Shown: positions 1 through 11,221 of the stretch, in pieces | How positions within the stretch are numbered: the first letter of the stretch is position 1 | Layout: every line of letters starts with the position of its first letter | Source of the DNA: Diphasiastrum complanatum | Taxonomy: Eukaryota > Streptophyta > Lycopodiopsida > Lycopodiales > Lycopodiaceae | NCBI GenBank assembly: GCA_029204225.1 | Contig: CM055101.1 | Coordinates: forward strand, 32,181,683 to 32,245,682 | Reading direction: 5' to 3' | Length of the DNA: 64,000 nucleotides | Notes under the pieces: model-generated | What the model saw: only the letters and a program-made list of their open reading frames with translations | The model's database searches: none | What the model was told of the DNA's origin: nothing | Position numbers and translations under genes: made by a program

Positions 1-790
1 GTTCAAGTCTCCTAAAGCCTGTGCCCTGTTTTCTGTAGAAAACAGAAGTTCAACAATGTATAAACCATCCTTCTTATGTAGAAATCACCTTCTACTGTTG
101 TTTTTTCAGTAAGAATTGTTTTAGGTCCATTTGGAGTTTGCTTAATCTTCAATTTGTTTTCACAAATGCATAAGCAATCATTCATTTACAGTTTAGCATG
201 CCTAGATTACATTATGGCTGAGAAATAGGGTAGATGTTGCCTAATTTTCCTCTGAACCAAAAAATTTGTAGGTTTGGCGATTCTTCACGCAGAATAGACT
301 CCCCAATGACCCAAACCATCATAATAATGGCCTTACTAGCTCATTAGCTTGCAAACCACCGTTAGTTTGCTGGAAAATGCAACAAAAATCTGCAACTCCA
401 TAAAGAATCATCATGCAAAACCTGTAAATAATCCACCAACACGCACTACAAGTGGTTAGTCCATTTTTTGCATCCATTCTTGTCTTTCTCTCCGATTTTA
501 AAGCAAAATCTATTCCACAAAAAGCAAACCCATTGTTAAATACAGGACACACATGTACATTCTCAGAAAATGAGAAATATATTGATATTTATGAGAGCTT
601 TTACGAATCTTGTATCATGATTGCTCTATTATCTGAACATTTCCATCCAAATCTTTGCATTTGATTTTCTCTTCATGTCTTTTACATATCTGCACAAACA
701 TACATTAATCAGATTACAGTTAGTGATCCGAATATTGACAAAAAGGATAATGAATATAAATTAATATACAAATTCATGGATTTCACATAC
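1..790. other. Unassigned stretch, possible intron or 3' flank of the 950-1970 gene
   Basis: AT-rich sequence in which I recognise no coding domain. A good minus-strand splice donor (GTATGTG, positions 790-784) sits at its right edge, so part of this stretch may be an intron of the gene to the right that continues past the window edge. The short open frames here (319-552 minus, 452-664 plus) overlap each other and show no known motif. Confidence 0.3.
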
Positions 791-933
791 CAATTTTCCA
801 TCCAATATAAAGTTGAAATATTCGGGGATAACTTGCTGTAAAAGTGTCAGTTCCGTTCTAATGTAGAATAAGGTCCAATCTTGCTCAACCTCAATAGTAG
901 TAAGTAAATTCCCATTTGCCATGATATCAATGC
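791..933 (-). CDS. Candidate third exon of the 950-1970 gene
   Basis: Downstream of TGA 952-950 the same frame is open again (MANGNLLTTIEVEQDW, then PEYFNFILDGKL) and stops at a good donor, TTG|GTATGTG at 791/790. A 57-nt intron (990-934, donor G|GTACTT, acceptor TCGTATAG) would remove the stop and keep the frame, giving exon 2 as 1566-991. That intron would be shorter than most plant introns and its donor is weak. The alternatives are a separate downstream gene fragment or a nonsense mutation. Confidence 0.35.
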
Positions 934-949
934 CTATACGATCAGTGTG

Positions 950-1970
950 TCAAATGCTGTCTAGATCTTGATCTAATGGGGCCCAAGTACCATTGTGTTC
1001 TTTCCATCTCTGATAATGAAACACCATACTTAGCATTTGCTTTTCTATACTGTATCTAAATGATATGGATGAATGTTTGATTCTACAAGAAATATCTGCA
1101 GATCCCCAACCTTTGTCCATGAATTTGAATAAAAAATCATCTGAAAGATTTTTGCAAACAAACAATGTGGGAGTTCGATGCACTTCCGTGTTTGAAAAAG
1201 AGCTGACAAACAATGACATTGGAATAAACCAGCTTAAGTGCACATTTCTTGATCCTGTACTAGTTTTGAGTGACTTTTGTACATCATTATATAGCTTGGA
1301 ATGAATGCATTTTATTATATTGTCGTTGACTGCAATCCACCACACGTTATCTTGAAAATTAGGTAGAGGTATATACTCTAGTTTTCCCATTCCTCCATTT
1401 GTGTCTGGAATATACATAGCATCATAAAAAAATATTCCAGAATCTGCAAGTTCTTTTGCCGTTCGTCCTCTGTATTGCAATTTGCCAATTTCTGAATGGA
1501 TGACATCTATAATACCAGAAAGAGACGCCACAGGTTCCCATTCATGTATATTTGAAGGATATAGATCTGCAATACAAAATCATAATAAGCTCCAATTCAT
1601 AAATACGATTATGTTTTAAAAATGACAAGCAATCCAAAAAATTAAGATACTTACAGTTACACTTTTGAAAATCATGTGGATTTACAGCCTCCACATTAAG
1701 TTCTGAATGCATATAAACATGTTGAATAAACACCTCTGAAATGGTTTGTCCTCCTGGAGAAACTTTGAAATCAATAATCTGCCCTTTCCAATAAGATCTA
1801 TATGTATACTTGGCCTTTTTCTTTTGGCGAAAAGCCCCTCTCGCCGATGGATGCATCAGTATCCAAGAAGCCTTATGATATTCACGAGCAATCCATGTGC
1901 CATCGTCTTCCCTCTCATTATAAAAAATTGCAGAGCATATCAAGGATCTCGGTCTCCTTCTCATCGCCAT
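950..1970 (-). CDS. Unrecognised protein, two exons (1970-1655 and 1566-950)
   Basis: Starts at ATG 1970-1968 in the context GCT-ATG-GCG, which fits a plant start. The first exon ends at a strong donor (T|GTAAGTAT, exon end 1655). An 88-nt intron (1654-1567) ends in TTTGTATTGCAG. Splicing is phase 1 and joins two open frames into a 310-residue protein that ends at TGA 952-950. The N-terminal part is basic (RRRPRS near residue 5) and contains an aromatic/basic stretch (KYTYRSYWKGQIIDFKV) around residue 55. The C-terminal half is rich in Trp and Phe (VWWIAVND, LSWFIP, WGSADIS). There is no signal peptide or membrane helix. I do not recognise the family. Codons are intact and there are no frameshifts, unlike the transposon remnants around it. 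The frame stays open after the TGA down to a further donor at 790, so a third exon is possible. Confidence 0.6.
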
Positions 1971-3150
1971 AGCTTGAAGAGTTCACAATTGAACTAGTCA
2001 ATATGAGAGTCCAGAGTATAATAGGCGCCAAACCTATTTGTGAGTCCCAAGATAATTTTAACTTGAGGTTAACCCAAGCAGTTTAGTCAACCAGTCGTCG
2101 CGCACGCCAGCCAATAGTATGCTTCCAATCTACCGGACCGGAAATTCAAATTTGCCCAAATATGAATTGTGTTTTCCGGGTCAGGCAAGTTATGTTACAT
2201 AGAAGCCACTATGTCAAGAACCGATTGGGCCACATGGACATAAACAGAGAGGAAAAAAAAAAAAACTTGTAAGTTTGAGAACTCCTGTAATGTTTGGTGT
2301 ATTTCTTCCAGGTGGTGGAATTCACATCCAAGTACGTGGCTTCTCAGATCCTTGGTGTACTTTTAGCCTAATGATCATAATTGTGGATTTGCTCCATGAA
2401 TTTTGAAGGAAATCATAGGATTTTTTTGATGGTTTTAGTGACACCTAGAATTCATTTTTTTTACTTGGAATTGATCATAGGTACTGATGTAGTACGTTTT
2501 CCAAATTGTACTCATTAATGATAGGATTTAATGATCGCATGATGGTTGAATAGTCAAAAGGATGATTAGATAGTGATTTTGGACCCAAAATTGGAGTTTT
2601 TGGACTAGAATTGGTTTATAGAATCCATATTTGACTAAAATCAGAACTTGTAATGCTTGAGGGATTAGGATCAAATTGCACTTATTTGTGGATTTAACCC
2701 ACAAATTTTGGTCAAAATTGGTCAAAAGACATGCCATTTATAATGATTTTTGGACTAATTTTGTAGTAGATCTCAAAATTATTAGCCAAAATCAGGTAAG
2801 CACATTTTCAAAGGTGTAATGAAGCTTTTCTAAGGCTGTCATGAATTTTGGTTAGGATTGGACACCATTAGGAGGATCAAAACATCAAAAAATAGTGTAT
2901 TTTGGGGGATTTTTGGGCATGAATACCTATCAAATGGGGGTCTGAACCTGTTGGGTCTCATTATAAGATTAAATATATGATGGATTTCCTCTGTTTTTAT
3001 CCATCATGCATCCAAATTTGGATAGGTGAGCATTAGACACCATCATGTTGAAGTTTTGCTTCTTGAAGGAGGCCAAAAATATATTTTTTGCATGATTTGA
3101 GCGTATGATGACTACCTGAATTTTGGCCATTTCCTTGTCACACGTGTGAA
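1971..3150. other. Intergenic AT-rich stretch, nothing recognised
   Basis: Upstream of the minus-strand gene. A TATTATA-like element occurs on the minus strand at about 2018-2024, but it is only about 50 bp before the ATG, so I do not call it a promoter. The rest is T-rich on the plus strand with no domain or terminal repeat that I can recognise. Confidence 0.4.
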
Positions 3151-4247
3151 GCCTAGGAGGGAAAAGTCCCTTTTGAATTCTTGTTTGGTAGAAGGCCGAG
3201 ATTCAATTTTTTCAAAACTTTTGGATGCATTTGCTATATCAACATCACTCTTGATGTTGATGATAATATTGATGCTACTTTGGATGTTGATTTTCAAGGG
3301 CCTACTTCAAATCAAAAGCCAAGGAGGAGATCAAGACAAAGGCAACAACCTTTGAGGCTCACTTATGATGAAAAAGGTAAGCAATGAGGTGCATAATCTT
3401 GGTCTTTTACATTACATCTTGGGAATAGAGGTGTTTAGAATTTCTCAAATTACACTCATATTTCAAGAGAATTATGGTAATGCTATTCTAAAAAGATTTC
3501 ATATGGTAGATGCTAAATCTTGTGATACACCAATGAAGTCAAATGTAAAGCTAAGTATAAGAGGTAATGAAAGATCCTTTGAGGACATTACTCTCTATAG
3601 GAAGCTAGTTGGTTCACTCATATATCTAACCTGATCTTAGCTATTGTGTTGGTAGATTAAGCCAATTTATGCAAAATACTAGTGTGGAGCATTGGAAGCT
3701 AGGCAAGAGGGTATTGAGATGCATCTTGGGAACAAGAGATTTTGGCATTGTTTATGGAGGATCATCTCCTAACTTGTTTGGATTTTTAGATTCCAAATGG
3801 ATAGAAAATCCATAAGAGCACATGCTATTTTTATAGGTTATGGAGCTATCTCTTGGATGTCAAAGAAACAAGCTACTATCTCATTGTCATCTAGTGAGGC
3901 CGAGTATAAAGCTCTTACATCTTGTACAAAGGAGATGTTACAGATCAAGAGGATGGTGAAAAATCTTCACTTGTTGGATTTTTCAAAGAGTCCAATCATC
4001 TTTTGTGACAACATTTCAGCCCACAGGTTTTTAATCAATCCTGCAAGGAGCAAGCACATTGAGGCACATTGAGGTGGCATATCATTTTGTGAGAGAACAA
4101 GTCATGGCAAAGGAAGTGGGGCTTCAACATGTTTCTTCAAGGGAATGTGTGGCTGATATCTTCACCAAAGAATTGGGAAAAGATTTGATTATGAAGCATA
4201 GGACATCACTTGGTGTACTATCCAAATCTATGCTAAAAACTAGTTGA
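3151..4247 (+). pseudogene. Ty1/copia pol remnant (integrase end, RT end, RNase H)
   Basis: Decayed 3' part of a copia polyprotein in several frames. About 3151-3230 encodes the end of the integrase region (PFEFLFGRRP, FFKTFGC). About 3245-3385 is an Asp-rich linker like that of the copia element at 24647. From 3389 the RT C-terminus appears (LGLLHYILGIEV, AKSCDTPMKS, YRKLVGSLIYLT). RNase H follows from about 3790 (AISWMSKKQ, SLSSSEAEYKAL, IIFCDN, VADIFTKELG), keeping the Glu and two Asp positions. The RT palm, including the YVDD box, is deleted near 3375. Stops and frameshifts are frequent. A purine-rich stretch (GAAGAGGGAG) and the 3' LTR follow directly. Confidence 0.85.
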
Positions 4248-4255
4248 AGAGGGAG

Positions 4256-4680
4256 TGTGAAAATTGTCAACTAGTTTCAACATTTTATTTGGCAATTTTG
4301 AGGCCAATTTGAAATCTCAACTTAGAGATAGTTTCATATTTGTCAATAAGGGCCTAATAGTGGTTTTACTATTTTTGGCAAGTAGATAAGTGGATAAGAT
4401 CAAGTTTAGACCCATTCTAATTGGCTATTTTGGTCCATTAGTTGTAGGTTTTTGGTTATGTACCTAAAAGTTGCCATTTTAGGACATACTTAGGAAAAGT
4501 AACTAAATGAAATTGTGGCTAGTATAAATAGTAGTACTTGCGTGGAAAACATATTATTGTATTTTCTTATGATGTGGAATTCATCTTTCTTGATTCTATG
4601 TCCATCTCTTGTCAATTTCTCATGATATCTTGAGTTTCTATGTGTAGAATGTTGATTTCCTTGTTGATCTAGCTTTCACA
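4256..4680 (+). repeat. Copia 3' LTR with TGTGAAA/TTTCACA ends
   Basis: 425-bp LTR. It begins TGTGAAA just after the purine tract GAAGAGGGAG and ends TTTCACA, the exact inverted complement. A TATA box (TATAAATA, 4523-4530) lies inside it. The first part (GTCAACTAGTTT, GGCAATTTTGAGG) resembles the LTR at 24647-25282, so the two elements are related. Confidence 0.75.
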
Positions 4681-4716
4681 CTGTACTGTACTGCTGTACA
4701 GGGACAGTACGAATAT

Positions 4717-5401
4717 CTAGGCAGTATTGAGCTTTCCCAGATTTGTCATGTCAAATTCTGAAGACAACATTTTTTTCTCATCTTTTATTAGTTTGACACT
4801 GTTATTGAAGAGAAGTATGTCTTCCACATACAAAGTGATAATAATAAAAGAAGTGCTACTGAAGAGAAGTGTGTAATCCACAGACAAAATGATAATAATA
4901 AAAGACCATTGCATTGACTTAAAGTAGACGTTTAAAAATGAAGTGCTCGGTTCATAGCCATGATTGATAAGAAAAGTGTTGACTCTCTGGAACAATGTTG
5001 TGGCAGATTGCTTCAAGCTATAAAGTGTTTTATGGAGTTTGCATACATGATTACTTTTACCTTCGATAATGTAACCTTCTGGCTGTAGCATGTAAATATC
5101 TTCTTCAATAACTCCATTAAGATAAGTTGTTTGTACATCCATCTAATGTATCTCCAGATCAATAGCAACAACATATGACAGTAGAAGTTTGAATGAAGAA
5201 TGCTTAACTACTAGATTGAAATTCTCAATATAGTTGATATTTTGTACCTGCGAAATCTTCTCGCAACAAGTCGAGCTTTTCTTCGATCAATTCTTCCATT
5301 TGTCTTGTATTTGATTTTAAATATCCTTTTGGAATCAACTACATTTCTGCTAGCGGGCAATTCGATAATAGTCCAAGTCTGGTTCTTGATGAGAGATGAA
5401 T
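4717..5401 (-). pseudogene. Copia reverse transcriptase remnant, downstream part of a split element
   Basis: Minus-strand copia RT. 5401-5211 encodes LIKNQTWTIIELP and RIFKIKYKTNG. 5142-4717 encodes the palm (MDVQTTYLNGVIEEDIYM, QPEGYIIEGKSNHVCKLH) through to the region after the active site (FDMTNLGKLNT). The YVDD segment is tandemly duplicated and both copies are altered (LSVDY, LYVED). The upstream part of the same gene lies at 10960-11227. The two were separated by insertion of the LTR element at 5402-10959. The family matches the copia element at 29941-33095. Confidence 0.85.
4807..4912 (-). repeat. 54-bp tandem duplication over the RT active-site codons
   Basis: Two adjacent copies of a 54-bp unit starting GAAGAGAAGT (4807 and 4861), diverged at several positions. 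In the minus-strand RT frame each unit is 18 codons and covers the FIIITLYVDDxLLF segment, so the duplication is in frame. Other copia RT copies in this window have it once. Confidence 0.8.
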
Positions 5402-5880
5402 TATAATGACCACAAAGGATTGCCCCTAAGATGAGGATAGGAGAACACATTAGGAGAGACTATGGAGCCAAACCGCCCAACCAATCCTAGATCAAAACTA
5501 GATCTAGCCCCCAAGCCATGCCATGTGAAACAAGAGGAAAAGAGAGAACGTGGTAACCTAAACCCAATATGTCGACGGGAGAATCCCTACCTCATTATAT
5601 AGAGAGTAGAGTCCTATGCATGAAACCATGCAACCCCCATGCAGGTCAACTATAAATAGATCACATCTCTTCATGCAGTCCTCTTGCCTATATTTGTCAC
5701 ACAGGCATGCAATACTCCGATATGTCTCAATTAGAGTGTCTGGGTCCTCTCAAGGTAATTAGTCACAAACAGGCCTTCACATGGAATTAAATCTCGGCGT
5801 GACCAATAATCTCGAACACTGGAGGGCCGGTCTACCATATTAGGACTATTCCAGGTCCTTCACCGAATATGGCCATAACA
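5402..5880 (-). repeat. 3' LTR of the non-autonomous element
   Basis: 479 bp. On the minus strand it starts TGTTATGGCCATATT and ends GGTCATTATA. It is nearly collinear with 10493-10959; the most visible difference is a few extra bases near 5670-5690. A TATA-like TATATAATG lies at 5602-5594 on the minus strand. Confidence 0.9.
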
Positions 5881-5893
5881 TTCTTCCCTCCTT
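5881..5893 (-). other. Polypurine tract
   Basis: On the minus strand AAGGAGGGAAGAA directly abuts the TGTTATGG start of the 3' LTR, the expected place for the plus-strand primer of reverse transcription. Confidence 0.8.
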
Positions 5894-8800
5894 AAACTGC
5901 TTCTATCCTTAGAAGCTTCTCAAGATAGGAAAGAATTGCAGGAACAGTTCTTTTAACATTGAATATTAACCGAGAAAATCATTATCTTTAGTCTGATCTC
6001 CATATCAAACAAGTACTCAGAGATAACCAATATTCCAATTGTTAATCTCTGTTCAGGAGTACAATTCAAGTTTGAAAAGTATACTAAGCGATAAATTTCT
6101 CAACTAGATTTCACTCAACACAGTAATATCACCTTCATGTAAAACACTTACATGAACAACTGTGTGAAATATTACCTAACTTAGGAGATTAAAATTAAAG
6201 AAAAAATAATAATAATTATAGTCTGAAATCATCCACAAACTCTGGTAGACAATTCAATAAAAAGCTTTCAAGCACAACTAGCCTTAGAATCCAATTCTAA
6301 GATATAATAATTCATTCACCTAAAATCTCTAGGAGAATCATTAAGATATAAAATAATTAACACTCAACTCCGAGTATCCCATATACTCTTTTGAGTTAAA
6401 TGCTCTTATTTCTAACAGCAAATGCCAGAAAACAACATTCATTCACCTTAATAGACTTGTCTGTCTCCTATGATAACTGGAGATCCAATCAAAAGAAAAA
6501 ACTGTACTCAGGCATCTGCAGACCATATACTGTAGCAGAATAGCATCCACTAGATAAATTAAATCTGTGAGATCCATAGGTTCTCAGTTAAAATACTGGA
6601 GTAAAGAGATTCAAAACATTGATCTAAATTCTTACTCAATTAACAGACCAAGACTTAATTGTCACACTTAAGAATTATTACAATTCCTTATAATCCTCTG
6701 ACAACAATTAAGTATCTATTTATGATCCGTCAACCATAAATATTTAGATTCGTATGATTCGTCAATCATAATTTTCTGGAATCCAAAATCATAATCATTT
6801 ACAGGATACTGGAGTATATGTCCAACATAACTCAGGAAAAGTAAGAATCATTCCAACATAATTTAGGAAAAGTAAGAATCATTCCAAAATCTGTCCCACT
6901 AGGAAAATACTGGATTTTAGGAACATTCTCCAAACAGGATTCTTTGACTGAAGTGCGAGATTCAAGTTCTATAAACCACTGGTAATTAAAGACTGGTCAC
7001 ATATCAAAATGGCAATCATCTCCACTACAAAAAATTTTAGATTACAGTCCAGAATCAAATCTAGATACCCAAAGTCCCGCTGAATATCAATTCAGATATT
7101 ATTCTTGGATTCATTAGAATTTGTTATCCAATTGAGCGCTCTGGGATATATTCACTAATGAGCTGAGTCTATTCCTTAACTAAGGAATATTCTATCCCAA
7201 GAAAACTGTATATCCAATGCACACAATTTTAACTGATGAATCCAAATGATTCACTAATCATGTGTCTTATAAGCAATATAAAACAAAATTATCAGTTCTT
7301 GGTGAATCCACATCACACTGATCGTTTTACCAATTAACTTCATCTTGGATTCTCTTCCAAAAACTATGCAATCCATAGATTCCCAAATAGAATTTTATTC
7401 CACCACTTTACCCCTCCTTTTAGTCAGTAATAAGTGCTTCCACTAAAGGATTCACTCTATTACAATCAAAATTTTTCCTTCAAATATTTTCAACCCGATC
7501 TCTTTATTTGGATGACTGACATGCCTATAAGATGGATACCCAAAATCCACATCTGATTATGTGACTTAGACAGAAAATATGGTTCAATATTACATCCTGA
7601 TCCTTTCTGGTTAATGATAAGCTTCAAACCCCTACTGATGCATCAAATCTAGGGACAAGCTTATGTCAACTAACAGATCCACTGTAATCCACGTATCAGA
7701 TTTCACTTCTAACCTCACAATCGACATCCAAAACTGCGGATAACTCAAATGATTACAAAGATATCATTTACGAATTCAACTGAATGAATTCTAACCAGGA
7801 AATTAATAATTAGTATTAAGCAACTATTTACAAGGATTACCAAAATCCTAACTGCGAAATACATTTCCCAATCACACTTACTACCTCTGATGTCCACTCT
7901 TCTTCCCTCCTTAGAATTTTCAATTCCCTGAAAATCTATTTCGGCTAAGGTACCAAGAAGACGTAACGACATTAGTAAATGTTTTAAAATTCATTACTGT
8001 AGAAAAAATCTGAAACAATTTCATTTCTATCCTATACCTGGGCTGAATTACCGATATAGAATCCACATGAAATTAGTTTTAACTTTTGATCAGTTCCTAA
8101 CAATTATCAATTTCAAATAAACTTGGACTGTTTTTACTTTCCATTGACTGGTTTGGCATTACTCCATCAATACTAACAAAACTATCCAAACTTAAAATAC
8201 GAAATTACATGAATGAAAATCCTACCAATAAGATTTCAGAAACTCTTAAACTGTATTCAAACAAGATTCTATTGATCGGATAAAGAGTTCTTCATCACTT
8301 ATGTTACCTGGTCATATCATATTGTTTGACAGTTTTAAAATTAATTTTGACGAGTATCTTGCACAAACGTTAACTTGTTCCATTTCGAACGATCAATATC
8401 GATTAGAAATATCTCGGAGAAGTAATAGATTTCAAACTTTAACCCAAGTTCAGAATTCAATAGAGAAGGAAAAAATTCAAATTTAACTCTTAATCTGGAA
8501 AGAACTTAGCTTCCAAAGTCTATTACCACCAAGCACAGTACCAAAAAAATTAAATTTTCCTCGATCCGGGTACTGGTTTGAAAAAAAAAAACCCGTGAAA
8601 AACCAATAACTTGCCGTCAATACTAAATCTATGAACCAAACTCTTAGACTATCTGCTAGGATAGCAAAATATCTCTTCACCCGATCTTTTTTTAGGTATG
8701 CACAGGAGAATCTATAAATCTATTCTCCTCTATAGGTTTCACCCTTGGTTACTCATTTTAGGTCAAGCTGTTTTCATGCAAATATCGAAAGGGTAGCCAA

Positions 8801-9460
8801 ATGACAAAAAATCCCTTCACGTACAAATGGTTTCCCTCACATGCAAAGAAAAAAACCCAGCTTACCGTATGCATAAACCACCATACAGCCATGCATTACC
8901 AAAAAAAAAACTTTCTTTTCCAAAAATCCATGCAAAGGCAAAAGCATACACCTTAATCAAAGCAATGCAAGCCCTAAAAAAAATAACAATAGGGCACAAT
9001 CCCTATCCCGCAGCCGCCATACTGCATCTCTTCCCTCCTCGGGCTCGCTATAGCAACCAGACCCACCCTCGATGTCAAGTAAAAACGCTACATCAGCTTC
9101 ATCAACACGTCTTCACTAATCAAGCTCAAGCTCATGATTGATCCTTCAAACAGCCACCGTTCCAAACCATCAGATGATAATACACATTGATACGACTGCC
9201 AAACAGGGGTTCCAGCTCCAATCACTCAGCTGCGCCTTTTACTAGGAATACCTAAACTGGGTTCCAGGCAGCAATGGATGGCAACGTTAAATGATCTTTC
9301 ATCATCCCCATGCAGTACTGTTCTATGCTCAAATAGAAAGGTAACAGGATCGCGCTCTTTCATGCAAAACATCTAGATGAAAAAAAGTTTCATCCTTACT
9401 GGTTCATTCACTTTGCTCCACAGGCCTTCTAAAATGAAAGACCTCATATATGGAAAGCAA

Positions 9461-9546
9461 ACTCAAGGGTGTTGGCTCAATTGGTTATCTTGACATCCAA
9501 AGTTTCTTTGGTCTCAAGTTCGAGCCTCCCCTTGGAAACCAAGAAG
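9461..9546 (+). mobile_element. 86-nt tRNA-like retrosequence (mini-SINE) with 16-bp target duplication
   Basis: The insert is flanked by perfect direct repeats CATATATGGAAAGCAA (9445-9460 and 9547-9562). It contains a pol III A-box-like TGGCTCAATTGG (9473-9484) and a B-box-like AGTTCGAGCC (9518-9527). Between them, CCAAAG-TTT-CTTTGG forms a perfect 6-bp stem at the anticodon-arm position. The spacing of the A and B boxes is tRNA-like. A 16-bp duplication is typical of LINE-mobilised SINEs. The insert ends CCAAGAAG rather than in a poly-A tail. It sits inside the non-autonomous LTR element, so it is younger than that family's internal region. Confidence 0.7.
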
Positions 9547-10474
9547 CATATATGGAAAGCAAGAGTGATCCGGAACAGCCATCAGGGTTGTCTTCCCGCC
9601 CTCAACAAGCAAGAAAAGTGACTGCCTATCAGTTCAATAGCTGTTAAGACAAAATTTATTGTGCTTTGCTACCTCTGTGAACTGAAATACAGAATGATCT
9701 AGAGTTTAATGAGGTTAAACTCCGATCTCTTCCACTTTCTCACAATGAGAAAAAATACAGACCGCAGAACATGGATTTCAAGGTTACACTCTCTTAATCT
9801 CAACTCTTACACAAACTCTTCCTCCTGTAAATTTCCAAGTTTACAGAAAAAAAGAGAAGATCAAGATTTTGCAGCGAACAGCAATTCAAGGGAGGGGGTT
9901 GGTCTCTACTTACCTTCATAGCTTAACTTTCCACTCAAAATTAAAGTATAAGCATCTGCAACTCCCCCTTATGTTCCTAACATGCTTTTTACAGGAGGAT
10001 TCGGAACAAGATTCCTTATTCTCAGCATGTTATAACTGGAATCATAATCTTATGTTCCTAAGAGTCCATGCAGCCTAGAAATCTTGATTTACAATCAATT
10101 ATCTATGAGCTTGAACAAAACAAGTTGTTTCAGAGCATTGTGGATTGATGCATGCTATTTACAACATTAGCTGAGCGAAAGCCAGCAGTGAAAATGAGTA
10201 ACTAAATCAACCATTGCAGATCACTCAACACCATTTGAAAGCTTCCCCAAGAAATCATGAAATTGAATCAAGATTCTTACAAATTCGCAGCAAAACCCAT
10301 GTAGAAGTCACTCTACCATAATTTCGAGAAGTATGCTACTTATCCGGAATTTGTGAATTCAACTCATAATTCCCTTGAGAAAAAACAGCACTCCAACCGG
10401 GATGTAAATCCAAGCGCTTCAACTTCCAAATCGATGTAGAGCTTGCCTCCACTCCTATCCAAGACCGCATCTTA

Positions 10475-10491
10475 GGCTGGCTCTGATACCA
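10475..10491 (-). other. Primer-binding site, initiator-Met tRNA
   Basis: On the minus strand TGGTATCAGAGCCAGCC lies one base inside the right LTR. The first 13 bases match the PBS used by most plant copia elements. Confidence 0.9.
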
Positions 10492-10492
10492 A

Positions 10493-10959
10493 TATAATGA
10501 CCACAAAGGATTTCCCCTAAGATGAGGATAGGAGAACACAATAGGAGAGACTATGGAGCCAAACCGCCCAACCAATCCTAGATCAAAACTGGATCTAGCC
10601 CCCAAGCCATGCCATGTGAAACAAGAGAAGAAGAGAGAACCTGGTAACCTAAACCCAATATGTCGACGGGAGAATCCCTACCTTATTATATAGAGACTAG
10701 AGTCTTGTGCATGAAACCATGCAGCCCCCATGCAGGTCAACTATAAATAGATCACATCTCTTCAGTCCTATATCCATCACACATGCATGCAATACTCCAT
10801 ATGTCTCAATTAGAGTGTCTGGGTTTTCTCAAGGTAATTAGTCACAAACATGCCCTGACATGGAATTAAATCTCGGCATGACCAATAATCTCGAACACTG
10901 GAGGGCCGGTCTACCATATTAGGACTATTTCAAGTCCTTAACTGAATATGGCCATAACA
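10493..10959 (-). repeat. 5' LTR of the non-autonomous element
   Basis: 467 bp, the partner of 5402-5880, with the same termini. TSD copy TGAAT follows at 10960-10964. A TATATAA-type box lies near 10686-10694 on the minus strand. Confidence 0.9.
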
Positions 10960-11221
10960 TGAATACTCTCTATCCGTAGATTTCCTCCATAGATCGAAAT
11001 TGGGCTGACTAAGTGCTTCTTCTACAGTAGTCAGCTCTCAAATGAGATAAACCGCAAATTTTGATATACCTTATAGGTGGTCTACGCTCTCTTGATGATC
11101 TTTTAAGAGATAAGTGAGGTTGATCATTTTGTTGTTGTTGAGCCACAACATCTTCTTGTGATTCATTTTTAATAAGTACTTCGTTTGGTGTTATAGCGAT
11201 CGCCAAGGAAAGATCTTCAAG
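10960..11221 (-). pseudogene. Copia integrase-RT linker, upstream part of the split element
   Basis: On the minus strand this encodes a Gln-rich linker (VVAQQQQNDQPHLSL), then RSSRERRPPIRYIK, the usual sequence just before copia RT, and TDREYS, which continues into SLIKNQTW at 5401 across the inserted element. The right end meets the gypsy fragment at about 11221. Confidence 0.8.

Larger units (their letters stand above)
5402..10959 (-). mobile_element. Complete non-autonomous LTR retrotransposon (no gag-pol)
   Basis: 5,558-bp element with a 5-bp target duplication, TGAAT, at 5397-5401 and 10960-10964. It has two LTRs (5402-5880 and 10493-10959), a polypurine tract next to the left LTR and an initiator-Met PBS next to the right LTR, so it reads on the minus strand. 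Deleting the element plus one TGAAT restores the copia RT frame of the host sequence (EYS|SLIKNQTW), which matches 32664-32720. The 4.6-kb internal region has no gag, protease, RT, RNase H or integrase motif in any frame. Its longest open frames are about 100 codons. It must therefore have been moved in trans. It resembles the large non-autonomous derivatives known in plants, but the LTRs here are short. Confidence 0.9.

Noticed and set aside
1-12. GTTCAAGTCTCC at the window edge, B-box-like
   Set aside because: The upstream half, if any, is outside the window, so it cannot be judged.
8827-9141. 104-codon plus-strand frame inside the non-autonomous LTR element
   Set aside because: Antisense to the element, low complexity (His, Lys, Ala) and no gag or pol motif.
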